Positions 28,479 through 38,011 of a stretch of DNA of 64,000 bases are shown one piece after another; within the stretch, counting starts at the first letter, position 1, and each line of letters begins with the position of its first letter. The position numbers and the translations under genes are program-made. Origin of the DNA: Grimontia celer (GTDB lineage Bacteria > Pseudomonadota > Gammaproteobacteria > Enterobacterales > Vibrionaceae); assembly GCF_900055185.1 (NCBI RefSeq), contig NZ_FIZX01000002.1:1678586-1742585 (forward strand), read 5' to 3'. Below the pieces are notes generated by a model, which did no database searches, was not told the DNA's origin, and saw nothing but the letters and a program-made list of their open reading frames with translations.

Positions 28479-29350
28479 GATGTACTGTGCTCAAATTTTG
28501 AAACAACATAGTTCAACGTTTGATTTCGCTGATTAACAATGAATATGTTCAAGGCATTCAGTGAAGGTCGATCAATTGAAGAGTATCGCCGCAAGTAAAA
28601 GGTTAAATGGCAGTTATCTATAATCTTATTGCCATCCCCTTCCAAAAAGGCAGATGCTGCTTCCAGTGCGCTCTCCGAGTTTGCAAAAACAGTCACGTCA
28701 CCTATTCGGTGGCTAAGTGCATACTCTTCAACATCAATAAAGTAAGGTAACTGACTAACGCTGGTTTCAATCTTGGAGATAACAAAGAAAGTCATCCAAG
28801 TGAACGTCACTGCTACTATCACTAACATCGCGATAAACGTTTTGCTAATGCTTTTATTAGGGAGTGATTTACCGTAATACGTTGCGCCAGATTCTTTTGA
28901 TAACGCTAAGTCTTCAAGCTCGATTGAGTTGTCATGATAAAGCGGCTTACCTGTCTGGGACTCTATACCCACAGATTCGGTGGATAAGCTAAAACTCCCC
29001 GAATCATCCATATCAATACTGACGGAGATATCTCCATCAATATTAAGGATATAGCCAACCTTACTGATGGTCTTTATCTGAGCGCCACCTTTAACGCTCA
29101 ATTTTAAAGTTTTTCGGAGGTTTGAGACAACATTTGTCAGAGATTGGTCAGAAACGACCGCGTTACCCCAACATGAAGAGAAGAGCTCTTCTTTAGTTAC
29201 GCTTGTGCCTACATTCTCTAGCAGCAGTATAAACACTTTTCCCGCTATCGGGCTGAGTTGCTCTTTCCGTCCAGACTCAAAAACAAGTGTTCTTGTACCC
29301 GAGAAGTAAACAATATCCGAGAAGCCATATGCTTTAGATGTATCTGGCAT
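28427..29350 (-). CDS. ToxR/VtrA-like transmembrane winged-helix regulator
   Basis: 307 aa. Residues about 15-104 form an OmpR/PhoB-type winged helix (LSPIAGKVFILLLEN, SVTKEELFSSCWG, SLTNVVSNLRKTL, IKTISKVGYIL). A low-complexity linker of about 65 residues follows, one TM segment (about 171-192), then a periplasmic domain (193-307). This is the ToxR, TcpP, CadC and VtrA layout, in which a membrane-bound factor binds DNA directly. The 52-base overlap with the downstream TM protein supports a co-component pair. Possible targets include the outer-membrane barrel at 30057. The signal is unknown. Confidence 0.8.
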   Translation of the reverse strand: MPDTSKAYGFSDIVYFSGTRTLVFESGRKEQLSPIAGKVFILLLENVGTSVTKEELFSSCWGNAVVSDQSLTNVVSNLRKTLKLSVKGGAQIKTISKVGYILNIDGDISVSIDMDDSGSFSLSTESVGIESQTGKPLYHDNSIELEDLALSKESGATYYGKSLPNKSISKTFIAMLVIVAVTFTWMTFFVISKIETSVSQLPYFIDVEEYALSHRIGDVTVFANSESALEAASAFLEGDGNKIIDNCHLTFYLRRYSSIDRPSLNALNIFIVNQRNQTLNYVVSKFEHSTSWIPLKNLLSSDNLFCR

Positions 29351-30056
29351 TGACTACTTCCAATTTCCACACAAGACTTTTAGACACTTCATAAAATACA
29401 TCCTCTCATTTTTATAAAACCGCCTATTTAACCATTCAAGGTTACCTGTTAATTGTAGTTTGACTTTATCTCAATTAAAACACCCACTTTTCTTCCAATA
29501 CAAACATTAGCCAGCACTAATTAAAAGTATTGTAAAACACTGAGAAGCTTACAGCCTAGGGCTAGAAAATGGCAATTTCAAGTCTAATCATTTGTCCATA
29601 TACTCTTATCAATTTTATTTTCATAATTCTATTACGTCCTCTAGTCGCAGATAGACATTCCAAGTGTTGAGACTTGAATTTGACGACTAACTACGAAACC
29701 AAAACTCTAGAGCAACTGCTTTCTGCTCACCCACACCATAGTTCAGCGGCGACCCGTTGCACCAAATACAGACAAAAACATAAAACCTTTATTTTCAGAT
29801 AGATAAGCAACATTAAACCACTGGATTTGTACGTGAATTTGAAAGTGGTGTGATTTTTATTTGATAACTATTTAGATCAACATCACATTTCTATGCAGAA
29901 TGCTCCTCGATTTCACTCCTAGCGTATCGTTACGTTGCTGATAGGTGCAACGCGCAGCGAGAGCAAGTAATTACGACAGTGAATAAATAAAAACCAAGAG
30001 TTCATATTATCACTACATAATATATCCTCTTCATAGATACATATTGAGAAGAAATA
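29351..30056. other. AT-rich intergenic region, about 700 bases
   Basis: No plausible gene on either strand. It must contain the promoters of the ToxR-like gene (leftward) and of the barrel gene (rightward). A small inverted repeat CGTTGC / GCAACG (29932-29951) is the only structure noted. A/T-rich tracts here would suit ToxR/H-NS-type control, an inference. Confidence 0.5.
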
Positions 30057-30752
30057 ATGATGAATAAGAGTGTTTACTTAGCAGCAAGTGTGTTGACTTT
30101 ATTTTCAACAGGTGCCTTTTCAGCAACACCATTTAATCAAGACGAAGTATATCTTGGCTTTGATCTGGGCTATACAAAAAACAACTCAGAGATGACAACC
30201 TCGAATACAATTGGAAGTTTTGAGCAGAAATTAAAAGACACTGGCGATGCCATTGATGACCAACTATACAATGATTTAAAAATAGGTTACACCATCAATA
30301 ATAACCTACGAGCCTATACTTTTTGGCGTGTGTCGAGTGAAGATTCTGCTCATTCTAGAATTATGGATAGTTCAAACACTCAAATTGGCACAGTAGATAT
30401 AAAAAGGCAGGAAAATATCTTCGGTCTTGGCTTGGACTATCTGCAACCACTGAGCGATAGATTGTACTGGGTAATTGGAGGTAGCCTAGGTCGTTACAAC
30501 TCAGAAGTAACAATTGATTCTCAGCGAATTTTTCGCGGCACCGACTCAACGAAACTGACGTCAAAAGGCCTTGCTTTGGGTGTGAATACTAGTATTGGTT
30601 ATGCAATTAATCAGAACTGGTCAATTGAGTCTGGTGTTAACTATATGCATCTCAATGGCAACGTCACCAAGTTCGAGAACAATGGCTCAAACTTCGAATA
30701 CAAAAATGACAAACAATTCAGTGTATTCGCCGGCGTAAATTACAGCTTCTAA
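30057..30752 (+). CDS. Outer-membrane beta-barrel protein
   Basis: 231 aa. Signal peptide with cleavage near FSA|TP. The mature protein alternates polar and aromatic residues in barrel-type strands (VYLGFDLGYTKNN, LKIGYTINNNLRAYTFWRV, FGLGLDYLQPL, ALGVNTSIGYAINQNWSIESGVNYMHL) and ends in FAGVNYSF, a C-terminal Phe as required for BAM insertion. Length suits an eight- to ten-stranded OmpA/Opa-type barrel without a periplasmic domain. It lies downstream of the ToxR-like regulator and leads a group of envelope and secreted proteins. Confidence 0.8.
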   Translation: MMNKSVYLAASVLTLFSTGAFSATPFNQDEVYLGFDLGYTKNNSEMTTSNTIGSFEQKLKDTGDAIDDQLYNDLKIGYTINNNLRAYTFWRVSSEDSAHSRIMDSSNTQIGTVDIKRQENIFGLGLDYLQPLSDRLYWVIGGSLGRYNSEVTIDSQRIFRGTDSTKLTSKGLALGVNTSIGYAINQNWSIESGVNYMHLNGNVTKFENNGSNFEYKNDKQFSVFAGVNYSF

Positions 30753-30818
30753 TAAATAAGAGTGGCTTATATTGCTTTGATGTAAGCCGCTTTCTCAACC
30801 ACCAAAAAACTCCCTATT

Positions 30819-31472
30819 ATGCGAACACTTTTTTACATAGCTGCTGCGATGTTGCTTTCTGCTTGCACGCATAGCGTACATCTCAATAATGACAGCGACA
30901 TCTCTAACTGCGTCAATGATTGCAAAGCGTCAATCAATCTAATAGCTGATGTTCAAAACAATAATATAGAAAGTATTGAGCAATACGACATCCAGCATTT
31001 TGAGTTTGATTTTTATTCTTCTATTGCTCATCAAACACAGTTAGCACTTGTGGACAGAGGCTATTCAGTCAACAACACCCCATCAACTGAAGCCAATACT
31101 CTTAAACACGTGAATTACACGGTCGAATATCAACTGGAAGATAAATCAATGGCAATCCCAGGAACGATATTCGGCGAAAGTAATGCTGCTGCGAGTGTGA
31201 CCTTCAAGCTTTACGATCGCGACAATAACCTTCTTCTATCTGGGATTGAACGTTGCGCTTTTCGTGATGAGATGAACAGCAGCGAAACAACCTCTCATTT
31301 TTTGATGCCATTCGACAGCTTAACGGGCGCGTCATTCAAGGCCTTTCTAGCGAGAGTCTGGAACACTGCTATCTCTGAATGCAGCCAAAAGTTTGCCGTG
31401 AAAGTCGATGCAATACATGCGAATCAATTGGAATCACGCGACAACTTCCCACTTTCTAAACCCCTGAACTGA
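30819..31472 (+). CDS. Hypothetical lipoprotein
   Basis: 217 aa. A short signal peptide ends in the lipobox LLSAC, so Cys16 should be lipidated. The mature part has no recognised domain; it contains four further Cys residues, including a closely spaced pair (SNCVNDCKA), and a strand-rich central part. It follows the barrel gene by 66 bases and precedes the protease's apparent original start by 17 bases, so the three may be cotranscribed. Confidence 0.7.
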   Translation: MRTLFYIAAAMLLSACTHSVHLNNDSDISNCVNDCKASINLIADVQNNNIESIEQYDIQHFEFDFYSSIAHQTQLALVDRGYSVNNTPSTEANTLKHVNYTVEYQLEDKSMAIPGTIFGESNAAASVTFKLYDRDNNLLLSGIERCAFRDEMNSSETTSHFLMPFDSLTGASFKAFLARVWNTAISECSQKFAVKVDAIHANQLESRDNFPLSKPLN

Positions 31473-31510
31473 GTATCTCCGGAGTATCTATGTATTAGAT
31501 TATTTGGCCC

Positions 31511-32644
31511 ATGTCACTGGCATTGGCTTCGCTTCTTCACGCCCAAGCATTTGCCTCACAGAGTAACGTTTCTGCTTACATTTTAAACGGCAGCGATACC
31601 GATATTCAGGATGTTCCTTGGCAGGCCTATGTTGAGAGTCATGCACTTGGATATGCTTCAAGCTGTGGCGGGTCTGTCATTAAAGACGTCGACAGCGGAG
31701 AAGCGAGATGGGTACTGACAGCAGCGCATTGCATGGATGTAAATGTTGCCGACATTTATCGCACACTCCCTGACTCAGCGGATGATGTCTTTGTTTCAAC
31801 CGGCGTAGCAGACAAAGGCGATGCCGAGTTCAAACGACGTGCTGTTCAAGCTAAGACGGTCTACATCCACAAAGATTGGGATAAAGAAAGTAATGATATG
31901 TATAGCGACATTGCTTTAATTGAACTCCACAGCCCAGTATCAGAGCCGGCAAAAGCTATCGCTTTGGCGTCAGACAGCGTGCAACAGGACTACGATTCGA
32001 GTGCGGAAAACACAAAACACTCACCGAATCGCTCACAGCTTATTAGCGGCTATGGCCATGTAAACCCGAAAGTAAGCAAAGTCATCATGCTGGACAGACT
32101 TCAAGCGGTCTATACCTATGCCATCACAGATAAGCAGTGTCAGCAAGAGTTCAATACATTTGCAAACCGCGGTGCTTACATTCCCAACATGCTCAATGAC
32201 GAGAACGCTTTTATCTGTGCGGGTGCAAAAGACATGAGTATAAATGACCCTACTCAGCAAATTGGGGCTTTTCAGGGAGACTCTGGGGGACCAATGGTAT
32301 GGGAGAATCCTTCTGATAACACCAAGTATCTAATGGGTATCACCAGCTGGGGAGGCAACCATTTAAGAAGTGGGTACCGTTGCGGATTAACCTCTACTGT
32401 TTACACGCAGGTTTCCACATACAAAAACTGGATTGAGCAATGCATGATTGGCAACTGCCAAGATGCAAACGTTATCAAGAGTAGTACCACGCAAACCCTC
32501 ACACCGGAAAAACCCGACGCAGTGACACCAGCAAAACCCAGTAATCCAAAAGCGTCTGACGGCGCCTTAGGTGCCGTCACGCTTTGTACCCTCTTACTAC
32601 TCACGTTTAGGCGACGTGAAAAGCGCATCTTCCATGCGGATTGA
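31511..32644 (+). CDS. Trypsin-like serine protease with GlyGly-CTERM-like tail; possible nonsense mutation at codon 3
   Basis: 377 aa as called. Chymotrypsin fold with the full triad: H73 (LTAAHC), D133 (SDIALIE) and S258 (GDSGGP). The C-terminus (GALGAVTLCTLLLLTF then RRREKR) resembles GlyGly-CTERM, processed by rhombosortase after type II secretion, as in Vibrio Ves proteases. The best start is ATG 31490, with GGAG 5 bases upstream, but it reads M-Y-TAG before continuing in frame through I-I-W-P into ATG 31511. The ATG at 31511 has no ribosome site, and its leader lacks a basic residue. If the TAG were a Lys codon the signal peptide would be normal. The gene may be silenced, weakly reinitiated, or carry a sequencing error. 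Confidence 0.8.
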   Translation: MSLALASLLHAQAFASQSNVSAYILNGSDTDIQDVPWQAYVESHALGYASSCGGSVIKDVDSGEARWVLTAAHCMDVNVADIYRTLPDSADDVFVSTGVADKGDAEFKRRAVQAKTVYIHKDWDKESNDMYSDIALIELHSPVSEPAKAIALASDSVQQDYDSSAENTKHSPNRSQLISGYGHVNPKVSKVIMLDRLQAVYTYAITDKQCQQEFNTFANRGAYIPNMLNDENAFICAGAKDMSINDPTQQIGAFQGDSGGPMVWENPSDNTKYLMGITSWGGNHLRSGYRCGLTSTVYTQVSTYKNWIEQCMIGNCQDANVIKSSTTQTLTPEKPDAVTPAKPSNPKASDGALGAVTLCTLLLLTFRRREKRIFHAD

Positions 32645-32787
32645 TATCCCATCCAATTGTCCGGGTGTGAAATTTTAACGTTGTGGCAATTGGTTTTACT
32701 AAACATCGCGACAATAAACGTCACTGATGAATAAAAACAACGAGTGGGTAATACCCAACCTAAAAAGCAAAAAAAAGGAGATCTAAA

Positions 32788-33285
32788 ATGTCAGTTGTTA
32801 CTTTTCTTGGAAGCCCAGTTTCCATTGCTGGAAGCCTACCAACTGCTGGACAAATTGCACCTGGTTTTACGCTTTGCACTGTCGATCTTTCGGACATCAC
32901 ACTGGCAGACTTCAAAGGTAAAAAGGTGGTGCTCAACATTTTCCCGAGCATAGATACACCAGTTTGTGCCACCAGTGTCAGAACATTTAACGAAGTTGCC
33001 GCAAGTAAGGAAAACACGGTTGTGCTTTGCATTTCTGCAGACTTGCCATTTGCGACCAAACGGTTCTGCTCTGCGGAAAACATCCACAATGTACAGACAG
33101 CATCTTTGTTCCGCGCACCTGATTTTGCCGAAAACTACGGGGTGGCGATTTCTGATGGTCCACTAGCAGGTCTCGCCTCACGCGCGGTTATCGTTATCAA
33201 TGAAGATGGAATCGTTATTCACAGTGAGCTTGTTAATGAGATTACTGAAGAACCTTCATACGAAACAGCTCTGTCAATTCTTTAA
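32788..33285 (+). CDS. tpx: Thiol peroxidase
   Basis: 165 aa, the usual length of Tpx, an atypical 2-Cys peroxiredoxin that reduces lipid and other hydroperoxides using thioredoxin. The active site reads [12 protein letters not shown] with peroxidatic C60 and T57; resolving C94 lies in RFCSAEN. The N-terminal [15 protein letters not shown] is also typical. No signal peptide by the usual pattern. An AAAGGAG-type ribosome site precedes the ATG. Confidence 0.95.
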   Translation: MSVVTFLGSPVSIAGSLPTAGQIAPGFTLCTVDLSDITLADFKGKKVVLNIFPSIDTPVCATSVRTFNEVAASKENTVVLCISADLPFATKRFCSAENIHNVQTASLFRAPDFAENYGVAISDGPLAGLASRAVIVINEDGIVIHSELVNEITEEPSYETALSIL

Positions 33286-33291
33286 CAACAC

Positions 33292-33549
33292 ATGCTGACT
33301 CAACTCACTGACTTAATTGCCGAATATCAGGCATTGACTGGACAAGAGGGTCAGCATATTGATGAGCTTCATACCCTCATTACTTGCCTCTTTGTTCGAA
33401 GTAAATCCATTGATATGGCTAAGAAATCTGTCATACGAGATATGGTGCTGGAACGCATTAGACATGAAATCATGTGGTGCAAATGTACATTCAATTTCGA
33501 ATCAACCGAAGTTATGACATCTGCTTATCACCTAATTGAAAACACCTGA
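33292..33549 (+). CDS. Small hypothetical protein downstream of tpx
   Basis: 85 aa, starting 6 bases after the tpx stop and therefore probably cotranscribed. Mostly helical with two closely spaced Cys (WCKC) that could be redox-active or bind metal. I recognise no family, and there is no strong ribosome site, so translational coupling to tpx is likely. A long hairpin follows the stop. Confidence 0.6.
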   Translation: MLTQLTDLIAEYQALTGQEGQHIDELHTLITCLFVRSKSIDMAKKSVIRDMVLERIRHEIMWCKCTFNFESTEVMTSAYHLIENT

Positions 33550-33565
33550 CACGCACTGACAGCGT

Positions 33566-33600
33566 TTCTCTCTAGGGGGTGTTCTACCCCCTAGAGAGAA
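33566..33600. terminator. Perfect 15-bp stem after the tpx pair
   Basis: TTCTCTCTAGGGGGT / ACCCCCTAGAGAGAA with a 5-base loop. It lacks a T-run on the plus strand, so it may act as a processing or stability element rather than a classic terminator. Confidence 0.6.
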
Positions 33601-33724
33601 GAAGACAGGAAGATCATCGCCGTAGGTCATATTGATATATCTAATTCTCAGAAACCTCTAGCGCAATTGAATCCTTTGGGTTTTGCTCTATCTTTTCAGG
33701 TACACGCAGTTTGTAGAGCCTCTC

Positions 33725-34612
33725 ATGAACCTGAAACGCATTGAAACCTTTGTACTCGTCGCCACCCTTCGCAGTTTTCGCAAAGCCGCCGAGCAGCAAT
33801 TCACCACACAGCCTGCTATCTCATCTCGCATCGCAAGTTTAGAAAAGGAACTGGGCGTTACTCTTTTTGACCGCGAGGCCTCGCCTATCACGCTAACAGC
33901 CAAAGGGCGTGAGCTATTACCTTACGCTGAGAAAATGCTGCTCAGTGCGGAACAGTTTCAAAAGCGCGCAGAGAACAATGCGCTGTTTACGGGAACCTTG
34001 AGACTGGGAATTTCAGAAACCGTTGTGCACACCTGGCTGACGGAGTTTCTTCGAAGCTTTAACGATAAGTTTCCAAGGCTGGATATCGATATTACGGTGG
34101 ATGTCACGTCGAACCTGCGTCATGACTTGTTGGACAGAACGCTGGATTTAGCCTTTCTGATGGGACCGATTTCGGAGCCTTCCGTCCAGAACATGCCACT
34201 TTGTCGCTATCCGTTGGTATGGGTGGGAAGCACGTCAATGCCAATCTCTAACACTTCTATGTCGTTAACTGAATTGGCTGACTTCCCCATCATTACTTAC
34301 GCCCGCAACACACAACCATTCGGAGAAATCAAAGAACAGTTCGCACAGGCTGATGCGGCTAACGCCCGTTTCTTTACATCGAGTTCTCTCTCCGCCTGTT
34401 TGCGGATGACCAAAGACGGATTGGGCTTGGCTACCTTACCTACAGTGATCGCTGAGCCTGAAATTGAAGCCGGAAATTTGCAGCTTGTTGATTGCGGCTG
34501 GGTACCTTCCCCACTTGGCTTCACCGCTTCTTACCTGCATGCTCCAATGAATGGCGCGGCGGAAGAAGCGGCAAAACTGGCGGTGGAAGTGGCAGCGATA
34601 CATCAAGGCTGA
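33725..34612 (+). CDS. LysR-family transcriptional regulator
   Basis: 295 aa from ATG 33725; the frame is open to an ATG at 33683, but LysR proteins begin at the MNLKRIETFVLVA segment. Winged HTH with FRKAAEQQFTTQPAISSRIASLE, then a complete effector domain. It overlaps the convergent DUF2235 gene by 10 bases. The 5-oxoproline cluster begins 1.5 kb away on the same strand and could be its target, but the intervening gene makes this uncertain. Confidence 0.9.
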   Translation: MNLKRIETFVLVATLRSFRKAAEQQFTTQPAISSRIASLEKELGVTLFDREASPITLTAKGRELLPYAEKMLLSAEQFQKRAENNALFTGTLRLGISETVVHTWLTEFLRSFNDKFPRLDIDITVDVTSNLRHDLLDRTLDLAFLMGPISEPSVQNMPLCRYPLVWVGSTSMPISNTSMSLTELADFPIITYARNTQPFGEIKEQFAQADAANARFFTSSSLSACLRMTKDGLGLATLPTVIAEPEIEAGNLQLVDCGWVPSPLGFTASYLHAPMNGAAEEAAKLAVEVAAIHQG

Positions 34613-35721
34613 CTAGGTGGGGATTGCGCCGCGTTCACCAAAGTCTTCGGTCGGTACTCTCCCGCTTTCCACCTTTTCCACACTGAACCATCAATACTGA
34701 CATTCACGGCTTTCAGTTCATCAGGTTTATTACCACCAAATGCGCGATGGAAGCGGCCGTGGTCATCACCTTTCCCTCTAAAACGGCGGAACATGCCATA
34801 TACGCCTTTAAGAAATTCCTCATAGGAATCTCGTGGCTCTGTCTGCCATGCATTGGCATCAAAGACCATTCTGGAAAGATCTAATTCCAAGCCCTTCCGT
34901 TGCGCTTTTTCTGCCATCCATTTAAACGGTATTTGCTTCAATTCATCGTCTGTGTAGCCACCACCAACATTGGCGTGCGCTCCGATAAACCAACGTTGTT
35001 CGACGTTATCAGGGCTCCGTTTTTCCTCAGAACCAACCGGAAGTGTCCAAAGTGCAGTGTCATAAGCTGCGCGGTGCTCATCCAGCGCCATTGCATGAAA
35101 GGCACTTAACACGCTTCGGGAAAGTTTGGTGTCATGCCATTTGAAAATGCCCCTTTCAGAGAACACTGTGCCCGGCGCGCCAAGCGCACCCACAGTGTCC
35201 CAAACACCAAGAAAATGCACCTTGGGTTCGTCACTATAGGCTTTTCGAAAAGCGATACATTCTTTGGAATTGGGTGACAGTGCCTTATTGCGATATAGCG
35301 TTTTTGCTTGCTCTAACAAATCAGGCGTCGCTGTTCTCAATACACCACATTTTCGGATGAGCCCAGCCAGACTCCGCGCTGTATAAGCACCACGGCTGAA
35401 ACCGAAGATCCAAATTTGCTCACCTTCATGGTAGTGCTTGGAAAGCCACGCATATCCCTGCATGAGGTTCTTGGTTAAACCCCATCCTGTTGTTCCCCCT
35501 AATAAACGGGTAAAGCGGGAAGTTCCCACTCCAGGGTCATAGAAAAATCGCTGTTTAATGCCATCGGCATCGTATGGCGTGATGCATTGAGACATCAGGA
35601 AGACATTGGTTTGATCCTGTGGGTCATTCCACGTGCCGTCGAAAAGGACGATGAGTTTCTGTTTCGGGTCACCGTAATATGACGCAGCTTCACTTTCAGA
35701 CTTTGCTTCGTTTTCAGGCAT
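34603..35721 (-). CDS. DUF2235 alpha/beta hydrolase (Tle1-like fold)
   Basis: 372 aa. LIVLFDGTWND near the N-terminus and the nucleophile elbow GFSRGAYTAR (S109 in GxSxG) define DUF2235, the domain of type VI secretion phospholipase effectors of the Tle1 group. GVWDTVGALG and FIGAHANVGGGYTDDEL supply the probable catalytic Asp and His. No signal peptide. No vgrG, PAAR or immunity-type gene is adjacent, so it may be a housekeeping-type or orphan member rather than a T6SS effector. Confidence 0.85.
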   Translation of the reverse strand: MPENEAKSESEAASYYGDPKQKLIVLFDGTWNDPQDQTNVFLMSQCITPYDADGIKQRFFYDPGVGTSRFTRLLGGTTGWGLTKNLMQGYAWLSKHYHEGEQIWIFGFSRGAYTARSLAGLIRKCGVLRTATPDLLEQAKTLYRNKALSPNSKECIAFRKAYSDEPKVHFLGVWDTVGALGAPGTVFSERGIFKWHDTKLSRSVLSAFHAMALDEHRAAYDTALWTLPVGSEEKRSPDNVEQRWFIGAHANVGGGYTDDELKQIPFKWMAEKAQRKGLELDLSRMVFDANAWQTEPRDSYEEFLKGVYGMFRRFRGKGDDHGRFHRAFGGNKPDELKAVNVSIDGSVWKRWKAGEYRPKTLVNAAQSPPSQP

Positions 35722-36122
35722 AGATACCTCCTACCCCAAAACTTCACATTTTCTCCAAAACCTCTGTGACCAAAGCGGGAGTTTTTGTGCCGCCGGGGTG
35801 TGCTTTTATTGTTGTGAACCATCTTTATTCAATGGCTTTCAGTCTGAAATTCTATGCACTGATAGGAGGTGAGCCGTGAGCAAAGCCGAGACAAACCATG
35901 CATATTCATGAAGTTGACAGTGTATCAATGACTTAGTACCCGTGATTTAAGCGGGTGTCTCGTAAATTGCTCATGGCCACTGAGTATTCACATCACATTG
36001 TCGACAGAGCAGGACATTAATTTTATTTATCGGAAAAGGTAAAAAACTATAATTGGACGAAATGACACCAACCTGCAACATTTACTTAACACAACATTCA
36101 TTCAACGAGGCGAAGGAAAGCC
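35722..36122. other. Intergenic region before the 5-oxoproline operon
   Basis: About 400 bases, divergent promoters expected for DUF2235 (leftward) and the D-glutamate cyclase-like gene (rightward). No gene or clear operator seen. A ribosome site GAAGGAAAG lies before 36123. Confidence 0.55.
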
Positions 36123-36956
36123 ATGAGTCAACTTGCAGGACAAGAAGCCCCTCTTTCATCCAATCACTACGAAGCAGCCCTGACACAGGCACGTGAATTA
36201 AGAAATCTGACACGTGACGGCAAGTTTATTGGTTCGACAAGTGGATTTGCCCCTGGCATCGCACAGGGAAACCTTGTCATTCTTCCCAAAGACTGGGCGG
36301 ACGACTTTCTTGTATTTTGTCAGAAGAACCCCGTTCCTTGTCCTCTGTTATCAGTATCCAGCCCGGGTGAACCAATGATTGATTTGCTTGGTAAGGATAT
36401 CGATATTCGCACCGATGTACCTGAATACCATATCTTCCGAAACGGTGAATTGGCTGAGAAAACTCATGACATTAAAGATCTTTGGTGGCATGACATGGTG
36501 ACTTTTGTCTTGGGTTGTTCTTTCTCGTTTGAAGATGCTTTGATTCGTGCTGGCCTGTCTCTTCGTAACATTGATTGCCAATCGAATGTATCAATGTACC
36601 GCACCAACTTGGCGACGACACCAAGCCAGTATTTCAGTGGTAACATGGTGGTTACTATGCGCCCGTTTAAACCAGCAGACGCTATTCGCGCCATTCAAAT
36701 TACTTCCCGCTATCCGAAATCCCATGGTGCGCCAGTACATATAGGAAACCCCGCCGACATTGGCATCAAAGATCTCTCCAACCCGGATTTTGGTGATGCA
36801 GTACCTATTAAGGACGGTGAAATCCCCGTTTTCTGGGCATGTGGTGTAACGCCACAGTTGGCCATTATTAATGCTAAGCCGCCCATCGCCATTACCCATG
36901 CACCCGGCAAGATGCTGGTAACGGATATCAGTAACGAGCAACTCTCAGTTTTATAA
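36123..36956 (+). CDS. DUF1445 / D-glutamate cyclase-like putative hydro-lyase
   Basis: 277 aa. [67 protein letters not shown] and [13 protein letters not shown] are characteristic of DUF1445 (YcsI/putative hydro-lyase). Members related to the mammalian 9030617O03Rik D-glutamate cyclase are annotated as converting D-glutamate to 5-oxo-D-proline. Placement directly before a TRAP transporter and pxpABC fits this: the product would be the 5-oxoprolinase substrate. The substrate assignment is inference. Confidence 0.85.
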   Translation: MSQLAGQEAPLSSNHYEAALTQARELRNLTRDGKFIGSTSGFAPGIAQGNLVILPKDWADDFLVFCQKNPVPCPLLSVSSPGEPMIDLLGKDIDIRTDVPEYHIFRNGELAEKTHDIKDLWWHDMVTFVLGCSFSFEDALIRAGLSLRNIDCQSNVSMYRTNLATTPSQYFSGNMVVTMRPFKPADAIRAIQITSRYPKSHGAPVHIGNPADIGIKDLSNPDFGDAVPIKDGEIPVFWACGVTPQLAIINAKPPIAITHAPGKMLVTDISNEQLSVL

Positions 36957-36962
36957 GTAGTA

Positions 36963-36976
36963 GGGTCTGTTGACCC
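36963..36976. repeat. Small hairpin resembling the end of element B
   Basis: GGGTC TGTT GACCC is a perfect 5-bp stem. TAGGGTCTGTTGACC closely resembles the outer end of MITE-like element B (TAGGGGCTGTTGACC), so it may be a relic end. It sits between the cyclase-like gene and dctP. Confidence 0.4.
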
Positions 36977-37008
36977 AAAATAGGACACTAGTGAAAAGGA
37001 GACTTCCG

Positions 37009-37986
37009 ATGAAGTTGTTGAAAAACCTGCTGCCAGCTATGGCAGTGTCTCTCGCTGCACTTTCAGTGCCTTCTGCACTCGCTGCACAATGGCACATGCC
37101 GACACCTTACGGTGATGCTAACTTGCCGACCAAAATCGCCTATGACTTTGCTGAGCAAATCAAAGCATCCACAGGCGGTGAAGTCGATATCAAGGTTCAT
37201 TCAGGCGCATCTTTGATGAAGCACCCTGAGATCCCTCGCGCAGTGCGCACCGGTCAGGTGCAGCTTGGCGAAGTCTTCATTGGCATCATGGGTAATACCC
37301 ACCCTATTTTTAAGCACGACAACATTCCTTTCCTCGCCACTGACTATGAGCAAGCCCAGAAACTGTGGGAAGCAGCCAAACCAGAGATTGAGAAACAGCT
37401 CAGTAAAGAAGGCATGATACTGCTCTACACCGTGCCATGGCCTGCACAAAGCCTTTACACCAAAAAGCCGGTGAACTCGCTGGCTGACATTAAAGGCACC
37501 AAGATGCGCGCTTATAGCCCATCAACATCCCGTCTTGCTGATCTGATGGACACCACACCCACCACGGTTCAGGTGCCGGATATTCCACAGGCATTCAGCA
37601 CCGGCATTATCGATGCGATGGTGACATCACCATCGACGGGCGCAAACGGTCAAGCATGGGATTATCTGAGCCACTTCACCGAGATCAAGGCCTGGATTCC
37701 AAAGAACTTTGTCGTCGTGAACAAGCGCGCATTTAAGCGTTTGGACAAAGACGCTCAGAAAGCCATTTTGGATGCTGCTGCAGCAGCCGAGGCACGTGGC
37801 TGGGCAGAGGTTTTAGATCAAGAAGCAAAAGACACCAAAACACTCGCTGACAACGGCATTGTGGTTTCGAAACCTTCCGAACAATTGCTAAACGAGCTTC
37901 AGGCGATTGGCGTGACCATGACTGAAGAGTGGGAAGCAGAAAACTCACAAGCGCTAGCGCCTGTTTTGAAAGCCTATAAAAACTAA
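37009..37986 (+). CDS. dctP: TRAP transporter solute-binding protein (DctP family)
   Basis: 325 aa from ATG 37009, preceded by AAAGGAGACTT; the frame extends to 36970 but with no ribosome site. Signal peptide ending LAA|QW, so the protein is periplasmic. DctP-family features: AYDFAEQIKASTGGEVDIKVHSGASLMKHPEI, DIKGTKMRAYSPS with the Arg that binds the substrate carboxylate, and QAFSTGIIDAMVTSPSTG. It delivers the substrate to DctQM. The neighbours suggest 5-oxoproline, D-glutamate or a related carboxylate. Confidence 0.92.
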   Translation: MKLLKNLLPAMAVSLAALSVPSALAAQWHMPTPYGDANLPTKIAYDFAEQIKASTGGEVDIKVHSGASLMKHPEIPRAVRTGQVQLGEVFIGIMGNTHPIFKHDNIPFLATDYEQAQKLWEAAKPEIEKQLSKEGMILLYTVPWPAQSLYTKKPVNSLADIKGTKMRAYSPSTSRLADLMDTTPTTVQVPDIPQAFSTGIIDAMVTSPSTGANGQAWDYLSHFTEIKAWIPKNFVVVNKRAFKRLDKDAQKAILDAAAAAEARGWAEVLDQEAKDTKTLADNGIVVSKPSEQLLNELQAIGVTMTEEWEAENSQALAPVLKAYKN

Positions 37987-38011
37987 GTAAGTAGTTACTT
38001 ACTACGACGTA

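Noticed and set aside
34603-35721. Type VI secretion effector locus
   Set aside because: Only the DUF2235 domain supports it; no vgrG, PAAR, adaptor or immunity gene is adjacent.
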